This document shows positions 42,259 to 51,463 of a DNA stretch of 64,000 bases, piece by piece; the stretch's first letter is position 1; every line of letters starts with the position of its first letter. The notes under the pieces are model-generated. The model was not told where the DNA came from and searched no databases. It saw nothing but the letters and a program-made list of their open reading frames with translations. This DNA comes from Shimia sp040225985 (GTDB taxonomy: Bacteria > Pseudomonadota > Alphaproteobacteria > Rhodobacterales > Rhodobacteraceae). Where the stretch lies: positions 619,809 through 683,808 of the forward strand of contig NZ_JBBPEU010000001.1 of assembly GCF_040225985.1 (NCBI RefSeq). Direction: 5' to 3'. Made by a program: the position numbers and the translations under genes.

Positions 42259-42875
42259 TGCGCCTGCTCGGGTGTCAGCAGCCCTTCGGCGACTAGGCGC
42301 GCGGCCCAGCCCTCGGGGCCGGTAAAATGATGCGTCTGCCATCCGCGCGCGTCAGCGGCGGCGATGTTGTCGGCGCGGTCATCGGTGAACAGCAGGGTTT
42401 CGGGCGCCAACCCGCAATCCTGTTCGACATGGGCATAGATCGCCGGATCGGGTTTGATCAGCTGCAAGCGCCCCGACACGTATTCGCGGTCAAACCCTTT
42501 CAAAAACGGAAACGCCTCTTGCGAGATCGGGAAATTGTCCCACCCGAAATTCGTGAGCGTGAACACGGTCACACCATTGTCGCGCAGCGCGCCAAGCAGG
42601 CGCACGGAATGTGGGATCGCAGGCGCGGCAAGGTCGTTCCAGTTGTCGTGCCACATGCGGATTTCTTCCCCCCAATGGGGGAACCGGTCTGCCAGAGGAT
42701 AGACCACGTCGCGCAGGGCCACGCCTTCGTCGACCCTCTGGTGTTCTTCGTGCAGCGGCACTTCGGCAAAAAAGGCCTCGCGCCGCTCGGGACCGATCAC
42801 GCGGTCATAGAAGTTTTCTGGCTGCCATTCGATCAGCACGTTCCCGATGTCGAAAATCACGGCGTTGATGGGCAT
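42255..42875 (-). CDS. HAD-like hydrolase (YihX-like)
   Basis: A 206-residue haloacid-dehalogenase-type hydrolase. The motif I region is VIFDIGNVLIEW, with FDIGN in place of the DxD of most HAD phosphatases, as in YihX and epoxide-hydrolase N-domains. LTNFGW is motif II, the Lys in LIKPDPAIY motif III and FTDDRADNIAAADARGW motif IV. Likely a small phosphate-ester hydrolase such as glucose-1-phosphatase. The ATG at 42875 removes a non-conserved extension. It is coupled to the downstream α/β hydrolase. Confidence 0.9.
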   Translation of the reverse strand: MPINAVIFDIGNVLIEWQPENFYDRVIGPERREAFFAEVPLHEEHQRVDEGVALRDVVYPLADRFPHWGEEIRMWHDNWNDLAAPAIPHSVRLLGALRDNGVTVFTLTNFGWDNFPISQEAFPFLKGFDREYVSGRLQLIKPDPAIYAHVEQDCGLAPETLLFTDDRADNIAAADARGWQTHHFTGPEGWAARLVAEGLLTPEQAQ

Positions 42876-42915
42876 CCTGTCTCTTGTCCTTGGCCGGGTT
42901 CTGGTCGGGGCGACC

Positions 42916-43884
42916 CTAGCGGCGGGTGCGCGGCCGTGCCAGCCTTTTGCGCGGACTTTGAAGGCTTTCGCGCCAGACGGTGAACAAACCCGCCCCAATG
43001 ATCAGCGTCATGCCAATCCAGGCGGCCATATCGGGCCATTCGTCAAAGAACAGCGCGCCGAACAGGATGGCCATGGGCATCGCGGCGTATTCCAGCGGCG
43101 CGATGACGCTGGCCTCGGTCAGGCGATAGGCTTGCGAGATGAAGAACCCGCCAAATGCGCTGGCCACGCCGATCAGGATCAGGAAAGGCCAGTCCGTCGT
43201 GGCCGGAAAGCTCCACGCCCGAAGAAGAAACGCCCCCATGCCGTCGCCATCCCCGGCATAGGCCCCATGCCCAAGGGCCAACCCGATGGCACCGCTGACC
43301 AGAACAAAGGTCAGCTGGATATAGATCGCCATGGTCGTCGCGCTTTCGGTCCCGCCGATCTTGCGCGTCAGAATGTGCAGCGCGGCATAGGCCACTGCCG
43401 ACAACAGCGGCAGAAGCATGGCCCATTGGAAATCGGCATTGCCGGGCCGGATCATGATCAGAACCCCGATCATCCCGACACAGACCGCACCCCACCGGCG
43501 CGGCCCCGCCTTTTCCCCCAGAAACAGTACCGAAAAGGCGGTGATCAGCAGGGGGCTGACAAAAAACACTGCCACCGTGTTCGCCAGCGGCAGCACCGAC
43601 AGGGCAAGGAAAAACGTCATGTTGGCAAAGACTACGCAAAACCCGCGCAGCATGTGCATGCCCAGTCGCTGGGTCTTGAGCGCGGACAGCCCGCCGGTGA
43701 ACGGCAACAGGACCAGCAATAACAGCAACAGAGCGATGCCCGATCGGATCAGCACGATCTGGTGCAGCGCATAGCCCCCGGACAGAAACTTGATCGCGGC
43801 GTCATTCAGCGAAAAGCAGAATGTCGCAATCAGGGCCGAGGACGCGCCAAGGGCGGTTCGGTTATGGGGCTCCGGTGTCGACAT
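42916..43884 (-). CDS. DMT superfamily (EamA) transporter
   Basis: A 322-residue membrane protein with ten predicted helices in two EamA repeats (about residues 15-145 and 165-300). FCFSLNDAAIKFLSGGYALHQIVLIR opens repeat 1, and the second repeat ends with LEYAAMPMAILFGALFFDEWPDMAAWIGMTLIIGAG. This is typical of drug/metabolite exporters; the substrate is unknown. A basic tail follows. It lies 40 nt upstream of the HAD gene in the same orientation and may share its transcript. Confidence 0.9.
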   Translation of the reverse strand: MSTPEPHNRTALGASSALIATFCFSLNDAAIKFLSGGYALHQIVLIRSGIALLLLLLVLLPFTGGLSALKTQRLGMHMLRGFCVVFANMTFFLALSVLPLANTVAVFFVSPLLITAFSVLFLGEKAGPRRWGAVCVGMIGVLIMIRPGNADFQWAMLLPLLSAVAYAALHILTRKIGGTESATTMAIYIQLTFVLVSGAIGLALGHGAYAGDGDGMGAFLLRAWSFPATTDWPFLILIGVASAFGGFFISQAYRLTEASVIAPLEYAAMPMAILFGALFFDEWPDMAAWIGMTLIIGAGLFTVWRESLQSPRKRLARPRTRR

Positions 43885-43956
43885 GGGGGCAGAACATCAG
43901 GCGCGGTGTGCGGTGTCTTGGCCGGAAACGACCGGATGGTCTGAAAACGGCATCGC

Positions 43957-44409
43957 TCAGGCCCGCGCGGCGGCGCGCAAGGCGCGTTCCAGCGCATCCA
44001 GAAACCGTGACCGGTCGGCCTTGGTAAATCCCTTGCCGCCACCCTGACGAAACGGATCGGCGGCGCGCAGGTCGGCCATGAGATCACGGGTCGCCAGAAC
44101 ATTACCGATATTGGCCGCGGTCAGCGCCTCGCCATTATGTTTGAGCACCTGCGCCCCCGCCTCGACGCATTTGGCAGCCAGCGGGATGTCTCCGGTCACC
44201 ACCACGTCGCCCGGACCTGCGCGATCCGCGATCCACATATCGGCCACGTCCGGACCTTCGGGGACGATCACGGTTTCGACAAGCGGGTTCTGCGACGGGC
44301 GCAACCCGCCGTTCGACACCACGAACATGCGCACACCGTGACGGGTGGCTACGCGTTCGGCCTCGGATTTCACGGGGCAGGCATCGGCATCTATGTAGAG
44401 ACTGGTCAT
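43957..44409 (-). CDS. YaiI/YqxD family protein (DUF188)
   Basis: A 150-residue protein of the UPF0178/DUF188 family. It has the Asp-rich start LYIDADACPVKSEAERVATRHG, then IVPEGPDVADMWIAD, GDVVVTGDIPLAAKCVEAGA and a C-terminal GGGKGFTKADRSRFLDALE. The fold is PIN-like/NYN-like, so a nuclease role is possible; no function is firmly known. The ATG at 44409 is chosen from the family N-terminus. Confidence 0.95.
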   Translation of the reverse strand: MTSLYIDADACPVKSEAERVATRHGVRMFVVSNGGLRPSQNPLVETVIVPEGPDVADMWIADRAGPGDVVVTGDIPLAAKCVEAGAQVLKHNGEALTAANIGNVLATRDLMADLRAADPFRQGGGKGFTKADRSRFLDALERALRAAARA

Positions 44410-44457
44410 GGGCAGGGGTTTACCGGGCTTTGTCGTGATCGGGAAGGGCCGCACCGG

Positions 44458-44874
44458 TCAGTCATCGCGTCCGGGGTCGTTGGGGTTAGACGAGAACAGG
44501 GCGATCTTGTTGCCGTGGGGGTCCCGCAGATACCCGACATAGAAACGTGGTCCATAGGAGTCGCGAAACCCGGGCGCTCCGTCGTCCTGCCCGCCAGCGC
44601 CCACAGCGGCAGCATGCAGGGTGCGCACCTGTTTCTGGCTTTGCACCTGAAAGGCGACCATCGTGCCATTCCCCGCCGAGGCCGGCGCACCGTTGAACGG
44701 GGCTTTCACGTAGAAATCCGGTTGTGCCACGGGGGTATCGTGGTGTTCGGGCGGGAGATAGCTCAGATCCCCGTGGTATCTTTCCAGCCGGTAACCAAGC
44801 GCGGGCAGGAACGCTGAATAAAACCGTTCCGCCCGCGCGATATCATCCGCCCCAACCGTGACATAGGCAATCAT
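44458..44874 (-). CDS. VOC family protein (glyoxalase-like)
   Basis: A 138-residue vicinal-oxygen-chelate protein: IAYVTVGADDIARAERFYSAFLPALGYR begins the first βαβββ module, and the second ends GPRFYVGYLRDPHGNKIALF. Metal ligands are probably the Asp/His near the ends of both modules. The exact activity (lyase, dioxygenase or resistance type) is not visible. It lies 9 nt downstream of sthA and is cotranscribed with it. Confidence 0.88.
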   Translation of the reverse strand: MIAYVTVGADDIARAERFYSAFLPALGYRLERYHGDLSYLPPEHHDTPVAQPDFYVKAPFNGAPASAGNGTMVAFQVQSQKQVRTLHAAAVGAGGQDDGAPGFRDSYGPRFYVGYLRDPHGNKIALFSSNPNDPGRDD

Positions 44875-44883
44875 GCGGCTTGC

Positions 44884-46314
44884 TTACCCCTTCTTCTTGG
44901 AGGCCTTCTTCACCTTGTATTCCTCGGGGATCGGCATCCGGTTGAAAGCGTCCAGCCCGGCGATGCGATAAGCCTCGGCCAGGGTCGGATAGTTGAAGGT
45001 GTTTTCGACGAAGTAATCCACCGTGCCCTTGAGGTTCAGCACGGCCTGCGCAATGTGGATCAGCTCGGTCGCACCCTCGCCGACGATCTGCACGCCCAGA
45101 AGGCGGCGGGTCTTGAGGCTGACCAGCATTTTCAGCATCCCCGCATGTAGCCCCATGATATGTCCGCGACTGGTTTCGCGGAACCGCGCAATGCCGACCT
45201 CGTAAGGAATGCCACGTTCCTTTATCTCTTCCTCGGACATGCCGCAGGTGGAAATTTCGGGGACCGAATAGATGCCATAGGGGAACCACGGGCTTTCGGG
45301 CAGGGTCGGCGTTTCCAGTGCGTGACAGGCCGCGACACGCCCCTGTTGCAGCGAGGTCGAGGCCAGCGAGGGATGGCCGATCACGTCACCGGCGGCATAG
45401 ATATGCGGCACGTTGGTCTGATAGGTCTTGCGGTCCACCTCGATCCGGCCGCGATGGTCGGTCTCAAGGCCCACCTTGTCCAGTCCCAGCCCGGCGGTCG
45501 CGCCCATACGCCCTGCTGCGAACAACAGCATTTCGGCCCGCACATGGCGGCCATTCTCAAGGCTGACCTCGACATGGTCGCCCGCGTCCTCGACCTTTTC
45601 GATGGCCGACCCAAGACGCAGGCTCATGCCGTTGTCACGCACCTGGTGGGTGAATTCGGCCACGGTGTAGCTGTCGATGAAATCAAGGAAGGTCTCGCGC
45701 GGCTCTATCAGGGTCACGGTCACGTCCAGCGCGTTGAACATAGAGGCATATTCAACCCCGATCACACCGGCCCCGACCACGATCAGGCTGCGCGGGATGC
45801 GGGCGAGCTCCAGAAACTCGTCACTGTCGACGATGGTGCTGCCGTTGAAGGGGATGGTGTCGGGCCGGTAGGTAACGGTGCCGGTCGAAATCAGGAACTT
45901 GTCGGCGGTCAGGCTTACCACCTTGCCCGCATCGCTGGTCACGCGCACGGCATTGGGGCCGGTGAAGACCGCGCGCCCCATCAATGTGTCGACATGGTTG
46001 CGGTTGAACTGGTGTTCCAGCGCGTCGACCTCGTGATCCAGCGTCATGTGCAGGCGGGCCTTGAGGTCCTCGGCGCTGATTTCCTCTTTTGCGCGATAGC
46101 CCCGCCCATAGAATGACCGCTCGCGCCAGCCGGACAGGTTCAGCACGGTTTCGCGCAGGGTTTTTGACGGAATGGTGCCGGTATGCACCGACACGCCGCC
46201 AAGGCGTTCGTTGGCATCAATCACCAGAACCCTGCGTTTGAGTTTGCCGGCCTGAATGGCAGCGGCACGCCCGGCAGGGCCCGAGCCGATGATGATAAGG
46301 TCGTAGTGGGTCAT
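44884..46314 (-). CDS. sthA: Si-specific NAD(P)+ transhydrogenase
   Basis: A 476-residue soluble pyridine nucleotide transhydrogenase. It uses FAD to move hydride between NADPH and NAD+. The FAD motif is IIGSGPAGRAAAIQAGKLK; the redox-site region is HTGTIPSKTLRETVLNLSG, where the usual disulfide cysteines of the family are absent, as in SthA proteins. The second Rossmann motif is VVGAGVIGVEYASMF, followed by YAAGDVIGHPSLASTSLQQGRVA and the FNYPTLAEAYRIAGLDAFNRM end. It is an operon with the VOC gene and is 6 nt downstream of fghA. Confidence 0.93.
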   Translation of the reverse strand: MTHYDLIIIGSGPAGRAAAIQAGKLKRRVLVIDANERLGGVSVHTGTIPSKTLRETVLNLSGWRERSFYGRGYRAKEEISAEDLKARLHMTLDHEVDALEHQFNRNHVDTLMGRAVFTGPNAVRVTSDAGKVVSLTADKFLISTGTVTYRPDTIPFNGSTIVDSDEFLELARIPRSLIVVGAGVIGVEYASMFNALDVTVTLIEPRETFLDFIDSYTVAEFTHQVRDNGMSLRLGSAIEKVEDAGDHVEVSLENGRHVRAEMLLFAAGRMGATAGLGLDKVGLETDHRGRIEVDRKTYQTNVPHIYAAGDVIGHPSLASTSLQQGRVAACHALETPTLPESPWFPYGIYSVPEISTCGMSEEEIKERGIPYEVGIARFRETSRGHIMGLHAGMLKMLVSLKTRRLLGVQIVGEGATELIHIAQAVLNLKGTVDYFVENTFNYPTLAEAYRIAGLDAFNRMPIPEEYKVKKASKKKG

Positions 46315-46320
46315 GTCGGG

Positions 46321-47154
46321 TCAGTCTGCGTAAAGGGCGTCTGCGTGAAAGGCGACGTGCTCTTCCATGAAAGAGGACACGAAGAAATAGCTGTGATCAT
46401 AGCCTTTCTGCATCCGCAGGGTGATTTCCTGGCGGCGTTCGGCCGCGGCGGCGGCGAGCGTTTCGGGGCGCAACAGGTTGATGAACTGGTCGTCCGCGCC
46501 CTGGTCGATCAGAACCGGCCCGTCAAAACCCTTTTCGCGCATCAGGACCGAACTGTCATGGTTGGCCCAGGCGGCCTTATCGTCGCCAAGATAGGCCGAA
46601 AGCTGTTTCTGGCCCCAGTCCGCGCCGGTCGGATTGCAGATCGGCGCAAAGGCTGAGACTGAGCGGAACCGCCCGGGCAGCGACATGGCCAGCGTCAGCG
46701 CGCCATGCCCGCCCATTGAATGCCCTGTGATCGCCTGCCGTGTCATGTCCAGCGGGAAATCCTCTTGTAGCATCGAGGGCAGGTCTTCGGAAACATAGGT
46801 CCACATGTTGTAGTTGGGCGCCCATGGCGTTTCGGTTGCATCGACATAGAACCCCGCGCCCTTGCCAAGGTCATAGGCCGCATCATCGGCCACCGCGTCA
46901 CCGCGCGGGCTGGTGTCCGGAAACACCAGCGCGATGCCGTGCTCTGCCGCCCAGCCTTGGGCGCCTGCCTTGACCATGGCGTTCTCGTGCGTGCAGGTCA
47001 GGCCGGACAGGTACCACAACACGGGTACGCGACCATACTTGGCCTCTTCCGGCAGAAATAGGCCAAAGGTCATTTCGCAGCCGCAGCTGTGGGAATTGTG
47101 GCTATAGACCCCCTGAGTGCCCCCGAAGGCCTTGTTCTCTGAAACGATTTCCAT
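46321..47154 (-). CDS. fghA: S-formylglutathione hydrolase
   Basis: A 277-residue esterase-D-type hydrolase. It releases formate and glutathione from S-formylglutathione in formaldehyde oxidation. The nucleophile is in TGHSMGGHGAL, with YLSGLTCTHENAMVKAGAQGWAAEHG near the N-terminus and the acid/His in IDQGADDQF and KGYDHSYFFV. An AGGAG six nt before the ATG at 47154 decides the start over the GTG at 47157. It lies immediately upstream of sthA. Its pathway partner, the glutathione-dependent formaldehyde dehydrogenase, is about 6 kb away at 53214. Confidence 0.95.
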   Translation of the reverse strand: MEIVSENKAFGGTQGVYSHNSHSCGCEMTFGLFLPEEAKYGRVPVLWYLSGLTCTHENAMVKAGAQGWAAEHGIALVFPDTSPRGDAVADDAAYDLGKGAGFYVDATETPWAPNYNMWTYVSEDLPSMLQEDFPLDMTRQAITGHSMGGHGALTLAMSLPGRFRSVSAFAPICNPTGADWGQKQLSAYLGDDKAAWANHDSSVLMREKGFDGPVLIDQGADDQFINLLRPETLAAAAAERRQEITLRMQKGYDHSYFFVSSFMEEHVAFHADALYAD

Positions 47155-47329
47155 CACGCACTCCTGTTTTTGCCTGCCTCATTGGCTAGCGCAGACAGGC
47201 AGGGGGCAGCAAGGGAAACCACATGGCTTCGGACGAAAAACTCGGACGGGGCGAGGGCATGCAGCTTGGACACGCGGCTTGCTAAATGCCGGTGGGATGC
47301 TACCCTCATCAAATATTGCAAAAAGGTTT

Positions 47330-49045
47330 ATGATGGCGCGTATTGTTGGCACCCCTCGAAACGATGACGGTATTTCCAACCCTGCGGTGATTGGTACCGA
47401 AGACGCAGACACGATCTTTGACCTTGACGGCGATGATCTTGTTCAGGGGCTTGGCGGGGCGGATATTCTGTACCTCGGTCGCGGAAATGACACGGTCGAA
47501 GGCGGCGACGGAGACGACATTTTCCGCATCGGCTATGGTATCGATCCTGCCGGGATCCTCGACGGGGGCGCGGGGGCAGACACCATCGCGTTGTCTGACG
47601 GATCTGTCGCGCGCTTCGGGCAAGTATCGGTGAACGGGGTGGAGCATGTCGACCTCAACGGGGGACAGCTGAACCTGACCGCAGACCAGTTGAACGATTT
47701 GGAGCGAGTGTCGGATTTTGGGCTTCGCGGCCAACTTTATGTGACGGCGGGCACGCAGATTGATTTGTCGGGATTGCTGAGTGGCGATGGCATCGACGGT
47801 CAGGGCAGGATTGTGATTGGCGCGTACTCGGATGACGTAACCGTGGACGCCAGCGGGACCGGGGTGGCTTGGGGCATTTCCATGCACGGGTCTGCGACGT
47901 TCAACAGGCAGGAACAACTGCTTGGCGGGGCTGGCAACGATACCCTGTTTTCCGGTGGGGCTGGAGACACAATTCTTGGGGGAAGCGGCGATGATGTCAT
48001 CGAGTATCACCCGCACCGTTCGGGACAAAGGCCTGATCCAAACGCCCCCTGGACAGTGATCAATGGGGGCGAGGGGCATGATACGTTCCGTGGCCTTGGG
48101 CTGCAGGACTACTCTCGGACAAGCTTTCAGAACATTGAAATTCTTGAGGGTGGCGGGCAGTTTCGCCGCGCGACCCTTCTAGAATTCGAAGAAATGCACG
48201 AGATACTCTCGTTGCAAATATCTACCCCGGGCGCGATCGACCTGTCCGGGCTGGTCGTATCGGCTGCAGGAGAGCGATTCAACGGCCCCGATTTTTTCCG
48301 GTTTTTCGGATCATCACAGGCTGACGAGATCACCTGGACCGACACCCATCTGGCGATCGAGATTGATGCGGGTTCGGGGGCGGATCTTGTCACGACAGGC
48401 GGCTCGGATGACCGTATCACGGCAAACCGCGGCAATGACACGATCTTTAGCGGTGATGGCAGTGACGTGGTTTACGGCACTTCGGGTCAAAACCGGATCC
48501 TCACGTTCGAGACCGAGGCCGATACAGGCGATACGGTCATAGGCGGGACGGAAAGTGACTTTATTTCCACTGGTGCAGGCAATGACAGTGTCCATGCCGG
48601 TGGCGGGGAAGATACCCTTGTCGGAGGGCTGGGGGCGGATACGCTGATCGGGCAGGCAGGCGCGGATCACCTGTCGGGTGGCGGACTGTCCGATCTCATG
48701 TTTGGGGGGGACGGGGATGATTTCCTGAATGGCGGCTTCGGGTTTGACCGGTTGAATGGTGGCGCTGGTGAGGACCGGTTCTTCCATCTTGGTGTAGCCG
48801 GCCATGCGAGCGACTGGGTTCAAGATTTCTCGGATGCAGATATTCTGATGACCACCGGTGGGTTCGCCGCCCGAGATTTCCAGATCAATTACGCAAACAC
48901 GCCTGCTGCGGGTGCCGCAGATGTAGACGAAGCGTTTGTGATCTATCGCCCCACGGGCCAGATTTTCTGGGCGCTGGTGGATGGCGGGGATCTAACCTCT
49001 CTCACGTTGCAGACCGGCATGACACAGCACGATCTTCTGGCTTAA
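47330..49045 (+). CDS. RTX-type calcium-binding secreted protein
   Basis: A 571-residue acidic protein with scattered RTX nonapeptides (GGxGxDxUx): N-terminal GGADILYLGRGNDTVEGGDGDD, a middle GGAGNDTLFSGGAGDTILGGSGDD, and a dense C-terminal block from GAGNDSVHAGGGEDTLVGGLGADTLIG to NGGAGEDRFFH. The last ~80 residues (VQDFSDADILMTTGG to TQHDLLA) resemble a type I secretion signal region. No catalytic domain is evident, so it may be a structural or adhesive exoprotein. The ATG at 47330 has AAAAAGG just upstream; 47333 is the alternative. No secretion genes are adjacent. Confidence 0.87.
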   Translation: MMARIVGTPRNDDGISNPAVIGTEDADTIFDLDGDDLVQGLGGADILYLGRGNDTVEGGDGDDIFRIGYGIDPAGILDGGAGADTIALSDGSVARFGQVSVNGVEHVDLNGGQLNLTADQLNDLERVSDFGLRGQLYVTAGTQIDLSGLLSGDGIDGQGRIVIGAYSDDVTVDASGTGVAWGISMHGSATFNRQEQLLGGAGNDTLFSGGAGDTILGGSGDDVIEYHPHRSGQRPDPNAPWTVINGGEGHDTFRGLGLQDYSRTSFQNIEILEGGGQFRRATLLEFEEMHEILSLQISTPGAIDLSGLVVSAAGERFNGPDFFRFFGSSQADEITWTDTHLAIEIDAGSGADLVTTGGSDDRITANRGNDTIFSGDGSDVVYGTSGQNRILTFETEADTGDTVIGGTESDFISTGAGNDSVHAGGGEDTLVGGLGADTLIGQAGADHLSGGGLSDLMFGGDGDDFLNGGFGFDRLNGGAGEDRFFHLGVAGHASDWVQDFSDADILMTTGGFAARDFQINYANTPAAGAADVDEAFVIYRPTGQIFWALVDGGDLTSLTLQTGMTQHDLLA

Positions 49046-49064
49046 GGGCCGCCAAGATGATGGC

Positions 49065-50267
49065 CTAGCTGACGGAGCTGTCGTCCTTGAGGCGGAACAG
49101 GCTTGCTGCCCATTTTGCCGAGATGCCGTGCAGGAAAGCCGAGATCGGCACTGCCAGCAGGGCCACCACCAGAATTTCCTGCGCAAGGTCGAGGCTCTCG
49201 AAATCCATCACCACGAAGATCGCGAACAGCGCCGTGGCCAGACCGCGCGGTCCGAACCAGCCAAAGAACAGCCGCACATGGCCGGGCAGGTCTGTGCCGA
49301 GAAATGAGAGCCAGATCGCCAGCGGACGGATCACGAACAGTGACAGCGCGATGACCGCGACATAGGTCCAGCGGAGGTGGTCAAAGGCAAAAGACGCACA
49401 CAGGCCGCCAATGAAGAAAAAGCTCAGCATGGCAAGGAATTGCCCGTCGCTTTCCACGAAGGCACGCACGTGCGACACGTTTCCGGCGCTAGCTTTGGCA
49501 TAGGCGATGCCACACAGGAACACGGCCACAAACGCGTTCCCCATCAGCATCTCGGCCAGAAAGAAGGTGAGCGACACAAGGGCCAGCGTCGCAACCTGAA
49601 TGAGCCCGCGCTCCATATACCTGTGCGCCACGGCAAGGTTGCGCAGTTTGCCCGCAGCAACCCCGACCCCGACCCCAACCAGCGCGCCGATGCCGATCTG
49701 TGACGCCAGCAGCGGCACCAACGCCACCTTTTCCCCGCTGTCCCCTGACGCCGACGCCGCGAGCGAGGCGAAGAAGATGACAAAGGGCAGGGTCAGCCCG
49801 TCATTCAGTCCGCTCTCCGCGTTCATAGCATCGCGCAGAACCTCGGGGATGTCCTCGTTCGACTGGATCGATTCCCCGAGCGCGGCATCAGTCGGGGCCA
49901 TCAGTGCCGACAGCAGACAGATTTGCCAGAATGGCCAGTCCAGCAGCAACCAGTTTCCCAAAATACCCAGCAGGATCGCCAGAGGCAGGCCAATGCCCAG
50001 CATCCGCGCCGACAGGATGCCTGACCCCTCAAAGGTTTCCCGGCGAAGATGCGTTGCGTCGGCAAACAGCAACAGCGCCAGCGTGATCTCGGCGAGGTTG
50101 TGGAAGATCGTGGCGATATCATGGGTCAGTTCCGGGCCGCGCGCCCCGACAATGATCCCAGCGGTCAGAAACACCATCGGCATCGTGATCGCGAATTGCG
50201 CAAGGCGGGCGGAAAACAGGCTGTAGGCGATAATCAAAACCGCGAGAAAAAGAAACAGAAGCTCCAT
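49065..50267 (-). CDS. Cation:proton antiporter (CPA1 family)
   Basis: A 400-residue membrane protein with about twelve hydrophobic segments, typical of Na+/H+ exchangers. Two conserved Asp-bearing regions are seen in ALMAPTDAALGESI and AESGLNDGLTLPFVIF, as in the CPA core ion site. The C-terminus is short (LFRLKDDSSVS), with no long regulatory domain. SD AAGGAGG lies about 10 nt before the ATG. It converges with the RTX gene and is divergent from the LLM oxidoreductase gene. Confidence 0.9.
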   Translation of the reverse strand: MELLFLFLAVLIIAYSLFSARLAQFAITMPMVFLTAGIIVGARGPELTHDIATIFHNLAEITLALLLFADATHLRRETFEGSGILSARMLGIGLPLAILLGILGNWLLLDWPFWQICLLSALMAPTDAALGESIQSNEDIPEVLRDAMNAESGLNDGLTLPFVIFFASLAASASGDSGEKVALVPLLASQIGIGALVGVGVGVAAGKLRNLAVAHRYMERGLIQVATLALVSLTFFLAEMLMGNAFVAVFLCGIAYAKASAGNVSHVRAFVESDGQFLAMLSFFFIGGLCASFAFDHLRWTYVAVIALSLFVIRPLAIWLSFLGTDLPGHVRLFFGWFGPRGLATALFAIFVVMDFESLDLAQEILVVALLAVPISAFLHGISAKWAASLFRLKDDSSVS

Positions 50268-50467
50268 TTGTGCGATGCCTCCTTGCGACGCGGCTGCGAT
50301 CTTCGGTCCCTGACAAGGGGCAGCTTAGAACGCCGCGCCGTGCCGGGTCCAGACGGGATGCGCCGGGGCGGGTTGGGAAGTGACCACTGGTCACGCGGGT
50401 GGCGGTGGTTGCGGTTTTGCGCGGCGATGGCCACATTCTTGGGCAGATACAGACTGACGAGGCGTCG

Positions 50468-51463
50468 ATGAAACAGTTTTCCCTTCTGGACCTTTGCCCG
50501 ATCCCCGAGGGCCACACCCCGGCGCAGGCGATCGCGAACACGGTGGCGCTGGCCCAACTGGCCGAGGCGACGGGCTATCACCGGTTCTGGATGGCCGAAC
50601 ATCATAACATGCCTGGCGTGGCCAGTTCCGCGACCGCCGTGCTGATCGGGCATGTGGCGGGGGCGACCTCAACCCTGCGGGTTGGGGCCGGAGGGATCAT
50701 GTTGCCCAATCATGCGCCCTTGGTGGTGGCCGAACAGTTCGGTACGCTTGCGACGCTGTATCCCGACCGGATCGACCTTGGCCTCGGGCGGGCGCCGGGC
50801 ACCGATATGGCCACGGCGCGGGCGCTGCGGCGTCACATGGCGCCCGAGGACGGGTTCCCGCAGGATGTGCAAGAGCTCATGGGCTATCTCGCGCTGCCCT
50901 CGGGCGAAGCGCGTGTGCGCGCGGTGCCGGGGGAAGGCACCACGGTGCCGGTCTGGATCCTCGGGTCCAGCCTCTATGGCGCGCAATTGGCGGCGCAGCT
51001 TGGGTTGCCCTATGCCTTTGCTTCGCATTTCGCGCCGGCCATGCTGGATCAGGCGCTCGAGGTGTACCGCCGCAGTTTCCGGCCCTCGTCGATGTTGTCC
51101 GAGCCTTACGCGATGGTGGCGGCAGGGATCTGTATCGCCGACACCGATGAAGAGGCCGCCTATCTGCGCACGTCGCAACAGATGGGGTTTGCGCGCCTGC
51201 GCACGGGGCGTCCGGGTAAATTGCCCGAACCGGTGGCCGATATTTCCGAGGTGATCCCCGCGCCGGTGCTGGCGCAGGTGAACGCGGCGCTGTCCTGTTC
51301 GGCGGTGGGCGGCCCCGACACTGCCCGCGCACAGTTGGCGCAGATCATCGCGCGGACGCAACCGGACGAGATCATGATCACGGGCATGATCCATGATCCC
51401 GCGGCCCGGTTGCGGTCGTTTGAAATGGCTGCGGAAATCCTGCGGGATCTGAAACAGAGTTAA
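50468..51463 (+). CDS. LLM class flavin-dependent oxidoreductase
   Basis: A 331-residue luciferase-like monooxygenase family protein (YhbW/LuxA-type barrel). Features: LLDLCPIPEGHTPAQAIANTVALAQLAEATGYHRFWMAEHHN, RVGAGGIMLPNHAPLVVAEQFGTLATLYPDRIDLGLGRAPG and VWILGSSLYGAQLAAQLGLPYAF. These are typical of FMN- or F420-free LLM members. The oxidised substrate is unknown. The ATG at 50468 fits family length. Its stop shares TTAA with the opposing AEC gene. Confidence 0.93.
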   Translation: MKQFSLLDLCPIPEGHTPAQAIANTVALAQLAEATGYHRFWMAEHHNMPGVASSATAVLIGHVAGATSTLRVGAGGIMLPNHAPLVVAEQFGTLATLYPDRIDLGLGRAPGTDMATARALRRHMAPEDGFPQDVQELMGYLALPSGEARVRAVPGEGTTVPVWILGSSLYGAQLAAQLGLPYAFASHFAPAMLDQALEVYRRSFRPSSMLSEPYAMVAAGICIADTDEEAAYLRTSQQMGFARLRTGRPGKLPEPVADISEVIPAPVLAQVNAALSCSAVGGPDTARAQLAQIIARTQPDEIMITGMIHDPAARLRSFEMAAEILRDLKQS

